From positions 1-35,654 of the forward strand of contig NZ_KB891900.1 in assembly GCF_000373585.1 (NCBI RefSeq): 35,654 nucleotides of DNA, read 5' to 3'. Positions 29,768 through 35,654 of this stretch are shown here, one piece after another. Every line of letters begins with the position of its first letter. The first letter of the stretch is position 1. The DNA comes from Streptomyces sp. MspMP-M5 (GTDB taxonomy: Bacteria > Actinomycetota > Actinomycetes > Streptomycetales > Streptomycetaceae). Both the position numbers and the translations under genes were made by a program. The notes below the pieces were generated by a model. It saw only the letters and a list, made by a program, of their open reading frames with translations, had not been told where the DNA came from and made no database searches.

Positions 29768-29819
29768 CTGACCAGGGTAAGTCGGGGCCGGAAGCGCAGA
29801 GGATCCCCCCGGCGACGTC

Positions 29820-29847
29820 TTGTCACCGGGCCCCGGACCATTAGCCT
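29820..29847 (+). promoter_or_regulatory. Predicted vegetative promoter of the cold-shock gene
   Basis: TTGTCA (29820-29825), a 16-base spacer and TAGCCT (29842-29847) agree with the principal-sigma consensus. Transcription would begin near 29855, leaving a leader of about 120 bases. A GCGGGC/GCCCGC hairpin lies at 29856-29873, right at the 5' end. Confidence 0.55.
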
Positions 29848-29976
29848 TGGGAGAGGCGGGCTCGGTGGCCCGCTGCACTGTTATCCAGACCCATTTTCTC
29901 CGAGTGCCGCGGCTCCCCACCGTGCCCGCGGCCGACCAGCCAGCATTTCCCGACGAGTACGAGGACGAGGACAGAC

Positions 29977-30360
29977 GTGCCTACCGGCAAGGTCAAGTGG
30001 TTCAACAGCGAGAAGGGCTTCGGCTTTCTCTCCCGCGACGACGGCGGTGACGTCTTCGTACATTCGTCGGTACTGCCCGACGACGTGGACGCGCTCAAGC
30101 CCGGCCAGCGCGTCGAGTTCGGTGTCGTCGCGGGCCAGCGCGGTGACCAGGCACTGAGCGTCATCCTCCTCGATCCGGCTCCCTCGGTCGCCGCGGCCCA
30201 GCGCCGCAAGCCCGACGAACTCGCCTCGATCGTCCAGGACCTCACCACCCTGCTGGAGAACGTCACCCAGCAGCTGGAGCGCGGACGCTACCCCGACAAG
30301 GCGCACGGCGCCAAGATCGCCGGCATGCTGCGGGCGGTCGCCGACCAGCTCGACGTCTGA
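29977..30360 (+). CDS. Cold-shock domain protein with C-terminal extension
   Basis: The 127-residue protein begins with a cold-shock domain (residues 1-66): GKVKWFNSEKGFGFLSRD with RNP1 and DVFVHSS with RNP2, which bind single-stranded RNA or DNA. A helical extension of about 55 residues follows (PDELASIVQDLTTLLENVTQ), about double the normal CspA length; this longer type is usual for this locus in streptomycetes. GTG 29977 has a GAGGAC site. The gene is convergent with mqnD, with only 10 bp between stops. Confidence 0.93.
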   Translation: MPTGKVKWFNSEKGFGFLSRDDGGDVFVHSSVLPDDVDALKPGQRVEFGVVAGQRGDQALSVILLDPAPSVAAAQRRKPDELASIVQDLTTLLENVTQQLERGRYPDKAHGAKIAGMLRAVADQLDV

Positions 30361-30370
30361 GCCGGCTCCC

Positions 30371-31222
30371 TCAGAGGAACGCCAGCGCATCGCGGCCGAG
30401 GGGCGGTACGAGCCCCTCGGCCGCGGCACGGGTGAGCAGCCCGCGCACCGCGGCGTAGCCGTCCTCGCCGAGGTCGGCGGTGAACTCCGTGACGTACAGC
30501 CCGATGTGCTGGTCGGTCACCTTCGGGTCCATCTCCTGGGCGTGCTCCAGGACGTACGGCCGGGAGGCTTCCGGGTCGTCCCAGGCCATCCGGACGGAGG
30601 TGCGGATCGACTCGGCGAGGCGCCGCAGCACCGGCTCGCCCAGCGACCGCTTGGCGATGATCGCCCCCAGCGGGATCGGCAGCCCGGTGGTCAGCTCCCA
30701 GTGCTCGCCCATGTCCGCCAGGCAGTGCAGCCCGTAGTCCTGGTACGTGAAGCGGGCCTCGTGGATGACCAGGCCGGCGTCGACCTTGCCGTCCCGCACG
30801 GCCGGCATGATCTCGTGGAACGGCAGCACCACGACCTCGCCGACGCCGCCCGGCACCTGGTCCGCCACCCACAGCCGGAACAGCAGGTACGCGGTGGACC
30901 GCTCGCTGGGCACCGCGACCGTCTTCCCCGCCAGGTCCGCCGCCGCGCCCGGCCCGCGGGTCAGCACCAGCGGGCCGCAGCCGCGCCCCAGCGCCCCGCC
31001 GCAGGGCAGCAGCGTGTACTCCTCCAGCACCCACGGCAGCACCGCGTACGACACCTTCAGCACGTCCAGTTCGCCGCGCTCGGCGAGGCCGTTGGTGACG
31101 TCGATGTCGGCGAGGGTGACCGCCAGCTCCGGCGCGTCCGGGACCCGGCCGTGCACCAGGGCGTCGAAGACGAAGGTGTCGTTTGGGCACGGGGAGTAGG
31201 CGATGGACAGCGGCCGGGTCAC
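30371..31222 (-). CDS. mqnD: 1,4-dihydroxy-6-naphthoate synthase MqnD
   Basis: The 283-residue protein has the start IAYSPCPNDTFVFDALV (residues 7-23), DIDVTNGLAERGELDVLKVS, VPSERSTAYLLFRLW, DAGLVIHEARFTYQDYGL and LPIPLGAIIAKRSL, all MqnD signatures. It converts cyclic dehypoxanthinyl futalosine to 1,4-dihydroxy-6-naphthoate in the futalosine route to menaquinone. The periplasmic-binding-like fold has no signal peptide, so it acts in the cytoplasm. GTG 31222 has GGAGG 5 bases upstream and overlaps the mqnB stop by 4 bases. Confidence 0.95.
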   Translation of the reverse strand: MTRPLSIAYSPCPNDTFVFDALVHGRVPDAPELAVTLADIDVTNGLAERGELDVLKVSYAVLPWVLEEYTLLPCGGALGRGCGPLVLTRGPGAAADLAGKTVAVPSERSTAYLLFRLWVADQVPGGVGEVVVLPFHEIMPAVRDGKVDAGLVIHEARFTYQDYGLHCLADMGEHWELTTGLPIPLGAIIAKRSLGEPVLRRLAESIRTSVRMAWDDPEASRPYVLEHAQEMDPKVTDQHIGLYVTEFTADLGEDGYAAVRGLLTRAAAEGLVPPLGRDALAFL

Positions 31223-31983
31223 GGGGTCCTCCGGGGGGTGTCGGGCGGTGAGGTCGGAGCGCCGGGGAGCGTCGTCGCCGCGGGAAGGTCCGCCAGGGCT
31301 CCGGGGAACGCGCGGAAGGCGCCGGTCAGCGCGGCGAGGGCGGGGCCGATCCGCCAGGCGGCGCGGTCCCGGGGGCCGACCGCGTTGGAGATCGTGCGGA
31401 TCTCCAGGACGGGCAGGCCGTGCGCAGCGGCCGCCTCGGCGACGCCGAAGCCCTCCATCGCCTCGGCCAGCACGCCGGGGTGACGGCGCGCCAGTTCGGC
31501 GGCGCGGGCCGCGCTGCCGGTGACCGTGGAGACCGTGACGACCGGCCCGGCCGCCCCGCCGGTGGCCCGCGCGACGGCCGCGACCAGCGCCGGGTCGGGG
31601 CGGTGCACGGTGGTCCCGAAGCCGAGTTCGGTGACCGGGACGAAACCGTCGGGGGTCTCGGCCCCCAGGTCGGCGGCGACGATCGCGTCCGCGACGACCA
31701 CCGAGCCCAGCGGCGCGCCAGGGGAGAACCCGCCGCCGATGCCGGCCGAGACCACCAGGTCGTAGGGGGTGCCGGCCAGGGCAGCGGCGGTGAGTGCGGT
31801 GGCGGTGCCGGCGGCCGCGGCGGCCGGGCCGACGCCGGCGGCCAGCACGTCCGGGGCCGGCGACCCGTCGGGCGCGCGGTGCAGCGCGCAGCCGCCGGGC
31901 AGCGGCCGGGCGGTGTGGCCGCCGGCGGCCGCGCACACCGCGTCGCGCTCCGCGGCCACCGCGGTGACGACCAGCGTCCGCAT
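31219..31983 (-). CDS. mqnB: Futalosine hydrolase MqnB
   Basis: The 254-residue nucleoside phosphorylase-fold protein has RTLVVTAVAAERDAV at the N-terminus, LVVSAGIGGGF, a central VTVSTVTGSAARAAELARRH, and EAMEGFGVAEAAAAHGLPVLEIRTISNAVGPRDR with the conserved ME and substrate Asp region. It removes hypoxanthine from futalosine. It is co-transcribed and coupled with mqnD. The ATG at 31983 has only a weak ribosome site. The gap to the upstream lipoprotein gene is 52 bp, so they may share a transcript. Confidence 0.94.
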   Translation of the reverse strand: MRTLVVTAVAAERDAVCAAAGGHTARPLPGGCALHRAPDGSPAPDVLAAGVGPAAAAAGTATALTAAALAGTPYDLVVSAGIGGGFSPGAPLGSVVVADAIVAADLGAETPDGFVPVTELGFGTTVHRPDPALVAAVARATGGAAGPVVTVSTVTGSAARAAELARRHPGVLAEAMEGFGVAEAAAAHGLPVLEIRTISNAVGPRDRAAWRIGPALAALTGAFRAFPGALADLPAATTLPGAPTSPPDTPRRTP

Positions 31984-32035
31984 CAGACGCCGCCCGCCGC
32001 GGGCCGCCGGTCCCGGGCTGCCGCGCTCAGCGCGC

Positions 32036-32545
32036 TCAGTCCTTCAGCTTGAGGTTGAAGTGCCACAGGGCCGTCGGGCCCGCGCCCTCGGAGCTGCCGG
32101 CCTCGGCGACCATCAGCGTGACGTCGCGCAGCGACTCGCTCTGCCCGGTCGCCGGGTTCACCGCCTTGAACAGCTCGTCCGTGCTGAAGGTGCGGTAGGT
32201 GTCGGTGCTGGGGGCGGCCATCACCGGGCCGCCGCCGACGGCGAACCAGCCGGCCTTGGCCACCTTCGGGTCGACGCCCACGCGGATCCGCTCGCCCGGG
32301 CGCACGGTGATCGTCTTGCCGCCCTTCTTGGAGATGCACTCCTGAACGGTCTTCTTGTCGAGGGACTTGCCGTTGCCGTCACATCCGGGGGTCACCTCCG
32401 CCGTCACCGTGTCCGAGCCGACGGTCACGGTCGCCAGCGAGGTCGGCTGCTGGCAGGCGGAGAGGGTGAGCAGGCCCAGGGTCACGGCACCGAGGGCAGC
32501 GGCGGCGCGGCGGCCCTTGCCCCGGGAGATCAACGCAGCGGTCAT
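32036..32545 (-). CDS. DUF2771-type lipoprotein
   Basis: The 169-residue protein begins MTAALISRGKGRRAAAALGA and has the lipobox LTLSACQQ (lipidated Cys about residue 32). The mature part is a small beta-rich domain with cysteines at CDGNGKS and ECISKKGGK, then RIRVGVDPKVAKAGWF and an ALWHFNLKLKD end, in line with actinobacterial DUF2771. It is likely attached outside the membrane. ATG 32545 gives a standard signal peptide, although the frame extends to 32629. Function is unknown. Confidence 0.8.
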   Translation of the reverse strand: MTAALISRGKGRRAAAALGAVTLGLLTLSACQQPTSLATVTVGSDTVTAEVTPGCDGNGKSLDKKTVQECISKKGGKTITVRPGERIRVGVDPKVAKAGWFAVGGGPVMAAPSTDTYRTFSTDELFKAVNPATGQSESLRDVTLMVAEAGSSEGAGPTALWHFNLKLKD

Positions 32546-32663
32546 ACGGGGCAGGCTATCGGGCGCCCCGGCGCACGCCACCCCCGGGTGCGGCGCGCCG
32601 CTCGCGGGCCCGCCGCGCGGGGGCCGCATCGGGGGCCGCGGAGGGAGCCGCGCCGGGGCCGCG

Positions 32664-34043
32664 TCACACCACCCGCGGCGCCGGCCGGCCGCCCTGCCGG
32701 GCCGCGCCGAGCAGCCCCCGCACGGCCAGCGCGACGCCCGCCGCCACCAGGCCGGCGGCCACCGCCATGCCCAGCGTGCCGATCAGCGGCAGCGCGATCC
32801 CGAGTGCCCCGCCCACCACCCACGACAGCTGGAGCACCGTCTCGGAGCGGGCGAACGCCGAGGTCCGCACCGCCTCCGGCACGTCCCGCTGGATCATCGC
32901 GTCCAGCGACAGCTTCCCCAGTGCCTGGCACAGCCCGGCGGTGGCCGCCGCCGCGGTCACCACCACGATCGCCAGCACCTCGTAGAACAGCGCCGCCAGC
33001 ACCGTGGCGCCCAGCGCCAGCCCCAGCACCACCGCGACGATCTGCTCCGGGCCGCGCGCCTTCAGCCAGGCGCCGACCGCCGTGCCCAGCGCGTTCCCGG
33101 CCCCGGCCGCCACCGCGACCAGCCCCAGCGACACCGCCGCCCCCAGCCCGCCCAGCGGATGCTCGCGCAGCAGGAACGCCAGGAAGAAGGTGAGGAAGCC
33201 GGAGAGCGCGCGCAGCGCGGCGTTGGCCTGGAGGCCGTGCAGCACGGACGGGCCCACCGTCCGCAATCCGGGCCGCCGCCCGCGCACCGCGCCGTGCACG
33301 GTGCCGTCCCGGGACGCCAGCCGGGCCCGGGCCTCGCCCTTGCCCGAATCCACCGCGTGCGGCAGCGAGAACGACAGGAACGTCCCGGCCCCGAACACCG
33401 CGCACGCCCCGTACAGCGGCCAGGCCGGCCCGATCAGATGCAGCCCGGCGCCCAGCGGTGCCGCCGCCCCGGTCGCCAGCAGCCCCGCCAGCGTCACCCG
33501 GGAATTGGCCTTCACCAGCGAGATCCGCGGCGGCAGCAGCCGCGGTACCACCGCGCTGCGCACCACCCCGTACGCCTTCGACGACACCAGTACGCCGAGC
33601 GCGGCCGGATACAGCTCCAGCCCGCCGCCGGCCACCGCCCCCGACATCATCAGCGCCAGCACCGCGCGGGCCAGCATCGAGCCCGCCATCGCCGCCCGGC
33701 GGCCGTGCGGCAGCCGGTCCAGCAGCGGCCCCACCACCGGCGCCAGCAACGCGAACGGCGCCATGGTGACCGCCAGATACAGCGCCACCCGGCCCCGCGC
33801 CTCGTGCGTGGGCACCGAGAAGAACACCGTCGAGGCCAGCGCGACCGTGATCATCATGTCGCCCGCGGAGTTCACCGCGTGCAGCTCGATCAGCTGCGCC
33901 AGCCCCGATTCGCCCGCGCCCTCCGCGTGGGTGGCGCGCCGCAGCCCCCGGGCCGCGCCGGTCAGCGGCCGATGCAGCGCGCGCCCGGCCGCCCGGCCCG
34001 CCCGGCGGGCCTTCGACTTTCTCGACGCCCTGACGCCACCCAC
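32664..34043 (-). CDS. MFS transporter-like membrane protein
   Basis: The 459-residue protein has about 12 membrane segments after a basic N-terminus (VRASRKSKARRAGRAAGRAL). LIELHAVNSAGDMMITVALA, GPLLDRLPHGRRAAMAGSML and VRSAVVPRLLPPRISLVKAN match a conserved streptomycete MFS group next to the DUF3027 gene. The substrate is unknown. I place the start at GTG 34043, near the basic segment; the frame continues to 34148, but that sequence contains what looks like 5' untranslated DNA. No strong ribosome site is evident. Confidence 0.78.
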   Translation of the reverse strand: MGGVRASRKSKARRAGRAAGRALHRPLTGAARGLRRATHAEGAGESGLAQLIELHAVNSAGDMMITVALASTVFFSVPTHEARGRVALYLAVTMAPFALLAPVVGPLLDRLPHGRRAAMAGSMLARAVLALMMSGAVAGGGLELYPAALGVLVSSKAYGVVRSAVVPRLLPPRISLVKANSRVTLAGLLATGAAAPLGAGLHLIGPAWPLYGACAVFGAGTFLSFSLPHAVDSGKGEARARLASRDGTVHGAVRGRRPGLRTVGPSVLHGLQANAALRALSGFLTFFLAFLLREHPLGGLGAAVSLGLVAVAAGAGNALGTAVGAWLKARGPEQIVAVVLGLALGATVLAALFYEVLAIVVVTAAAATAGLCQALGKLSLDAMIQRDVPEAVRTSAFARSETVLQLSWVVGGALGIALPLIGTLGMAVAAGLVAAGVALAVRGLLGAARQGGRPAPRVV

Positions 34044-34435
34044 CCGGTCATACTGCCCCAACTCGCCCCGAAGGAGGTGTTTTCTCCCCTGGTCCGGGCG
34101 GGGCGCATCGGCCGCCCGGCGGGCACCGCGGCATGGCCACCCGGCCACCGTCGGAGAGATTTGCTGCTCCCGCCGAGGGGTCGTGCAGCGTTGAAGGGGT
34201 AGCGTGTCCAGAGCGCCACCGGCGGTCTGTTTCGGCCGCGTACCTCATTTCCCTGCGATCGCGCAGAATAGGACGTAAGAGGTGCGCTCGACCGAACGAA
34301 CCAGCCGGGCGCGGACGTCGACGCGGTCCCCAGGTCCGCTCCGCCCGCCCCGGCCCCCGCCGGTCGTCCGGACAGGACCAGGACAGCCCCGGCTGGCGCG
34401 CTCGTGAGACGGCGTGGAAGAGAGAATCGATTCTT
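34044..34435. other. Divergent intergenic region, MFS gene to DUF3027 gene
   Basis: This 392-bp spacer holds the promoters of both genes. Frames on both strands are open but have no domain character. A 12-bp perfect palindrome AGAATCGATTCT lies at 34423-34434, just before the DUF3027 GTG. AAGGAGG at about 34071 is on the plus strand with no gene after it. Confidence 0.5.
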
Positions 34436-35353
34436 GTGAGTGCTGCGATGCGAAGCCGTACCCCCGACCGCCTGTGCGCCGAGGCCGTCGACCTCGCCCG
34501 CGCTGCGGCCGAAGAGGTCGCCACGCCCGGCATGGTCGGCGAGCACATCGACGCAGTCGCCGAGGCGGACCGCGTCGTCACCCATCTCTTCGACTGCACG
34601 GAACCCGGCTACCGCGGCTGGCGCTGGGCCGTCACCGTCGCCCGCGCCTCCCGCGCCAAGGTCGTCACCCTCGACGAGGCGGTCCTGCTGCCCGGCCCCG
34701 ACGCGCTGCTGGCCCCCGAGTGGGTGCCCTGGAGCGAGCGGCTGCGCCCCGGCGACATGGGCCCCGGCGACCTGCTGCCCACCGAGGCCGACGACCTGCG
34801 GCTGGAGCCCGGCTTCAGCGGTGAGGACATCCCGCCGCCGAACTCCCCGGTAGCCGAGGGCATGGCCGCCGACGTCGCCGACACCGAGGAGGCGGTCGTC
34901 GTCCCGGGCTCGCCCGCGGTCCAGCCGTTGCCCGCCCGCGGCGGCCTCGCCGCGGTCGCCGAGGAACTGGGCATGGCCCGCGCCCGGGTCCTGTCCCGCT
35001 ACGGCCTGCACGCCGCCGCCGACCGCTGGGAAGAAGCCTTCGGCCCCAAGACCCCGATGGCCCAGGCGGCCCCCGCCACCTGCGTGAGCTGCGGCTTCCT
35101 GACGCCGATCGCCGGCTCCCTGCGGCAGGCGTTCGGCGTCTGCGCCAACGAGTTCTCACCGGCCGACGGCCGCGTCGTCTCGCTCTCCTACGGCTGCGGG
35201 GCCCACTCGGAGGCCGCCGTCATGCCGAAGCCGCCGAAGCCGGCGGAGCCGGTGCTCGACGAGACCGTGGTCGAGGCGGTCTCGATCCGCCCCGCGGCGG
35301 ACGGGGGGTCCGTCGAGGACGGCGGCCCGGCCGAGGAACTCGGCCACAGCTAG
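34436..35353 (+). CDS. DUF3027 domain-containing protein
   Basis: The 305-residue soluble protein reads RSRTPDRLCAEAVDLARAAA, YRGWRWAVTVARASR, VVTLDEAVLLPGPDALLAPE and WVPWSERLRPGDMGPGDLLP, the DUF3027 core (residues 5-130). A second conserved part has LGMARARVLSRYGLHAAADR, CVSCGF and VCANEFSPADG, with cysteines that could bind metal. GTG 34436 fits the conserved start; ATG 34448 is the alternative. No clear ribosome site is seen, because a palindrome occupies that place. The family is actinobacterial and its role is unknown. Confidence 0.88.
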   Translation: MSAAMRSRTPDRLCAEAVDLARAAAEEVATPGMVGEHIDAVAEADRVVTHLFDCTEPGYRGWRWAVTVARASRAKVVTLDEAVLLPGPDALLAPEWVPWSERLRPGDMGPGDLLPTEADDLRLEPGFSGEDIPPPNSPVAEGMAADVADTEEAVVVPGSPAVQPLPARGGLAAVAEELGMARARVLSRYGLHAAADRWEEAFGPKTPMAQAAPATCVSCGFLTPIAGSLRQAFGVCANEFSPADGRVVSLSYGCGAHSEAAVMPKPPKPAEPVLDETVVEAVSIRPAADGGSVEDGGPAEELGHS

Positions 35354-35467
35354 GCGCTGGCCGCTGGGCTGGCTGCCCACGTTGTCGGGTGCGCCGCGGT
35401 GGGGGTTCGCCGTTGGCGGGGTGTTTGTTGGGCGGGGCGCCCCTGTCTGTCTGTGGGTGGTGGGTGC
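35354..35467. other. Intergenic, no gene seen
   Basis: From the DUF3027 stop to the large hairpin the sequence is G/T-rich on the plus strand, with no coding frame. The bases after the hairpin (35563-35654) also show no identifiable gene. Confidence 0.5.
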
Positions 35468-35562
35468 GGGTGCCTGTGGGGCGGGCCTCCGGGGGTGGGT
35501 TGTCGGACTGCTTCGCTTTACGTCCGACAACCCACCCCCTCCGGCCCGCCCCACAGGCACCC
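35468..35562. repeat. 95-base near-perfect palindrome (40-bp arms)
   Basis: The left arm 35468-35507 (GGGTGCCTGTGG to TTGTCGGA) pairs with 35523-35562 (TCCGACAA to CCACAGGCACCC). The only mismatch is a 4-base block in the middle of the arms (TCCG against GGAG). The loop is CTGCTTCGCTTTACG. Such elements can be dispersed REP/MITE-like repeats. It could also act as a very strong terminator for the DUF3027 gene. Confidence 0.85.
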
Positions 35563-35654
35563 TCCCGTACCTACGTGAGCGCCCCGCCCGGTGGGGAGGA
35601 GGGAGGCGGCCTCGTCGTGGTGCCCCCGAAACCAGAAGCGCGGGTCGGCCGTGG

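Noticed and set aside
1..35654. CRISPR array
   Set aside because: No regularly spaced direct repeats with unique spacers were seen. The 12-bp iterons and 10-bp leader repeats have no spacers.

Overview
The window is high-GC DNA with GTG starts, purine-rich Shine-Dalgarno sites and a gene set typical of a Streptomyces chromosome: futalosine-pathway menaquinone genes, DUF3027, DUF4031, a bacterial XPB helicase, a DmdR/DtxR-type iron box and a DasR-like site. I judge it to be core-chromosome Streptomyces sequence interrupted by one small, decaying integrated element. All family assignments come from reading the translations; no database search was run.

Layout. 0-2.6 kb (minus strand): N-acetylmuramic acid recycling, in the order regulator murR, etherase murQ and the start of a PTS permease (murP-like), with a pair of near-identical operator-like palindromes at the murR start. 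2.7-7.7 kb: a small hypothetical gene and a DUF4031 gene (+), then a secreted META-domain protein, a Cmx/CmrA-type drug efflux pump and an HD phosphohydrolase (-), then cutC (+) behind a dre-like box. 7.9-16.3 kb: a large secreted FG-GAP/VCBS protein, a HelR/HelD-type helicase, a 69-residue conserved-looking small protein, a GT87 membrane mannosyltransferase-like protein and the XPB/Ssl2 helicase.

16.3-20.5 kb: the accessory island. It separates the XPB gene from a large helicase-C/WYL-like gene (20575-23154) that I expect to be its chromosomal neighbour. The island starts with a large serine integrase that has lost its middle in frame. It also holds a tRNA-Asp(GUC), a frameshifted HNH endonuclease overlapping a 15-bp perfect inverted repeat, a 52-residue membrane peptide, a SnoaL-like protein, a set of 12-bp iterons, and a string of small ORFs of which at least one looks broken. 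No replication, transfer or structural phage gene is visible, so this looks like a relic of an integrative element or phage.

23.3-28.8 kb: a membrane protein (+), then a siderophore uptake operon (two FecCD permeases, ATPase, binding lipoprotein) under an iron box. 28.9-35.4 kb: a HAD hydrolase, a two-helix membrane protein, a cold-shock protein with a long leader, mqnB-mqnD, a DUF2771 lipoprotein, an MFS protein and a DUF3027 protein. The window ends with an almost perfect 95-base hairpin that may be a dispersed repeat.

The most unusual signals are the 12-bp iterons at 19137-19224, the nested hairpin at 18121-18174, the 40-bp-arm palindrome at 35468-35562, the gutted integrase, and the operator palindromes at 2585-2630 and 5811-5829.
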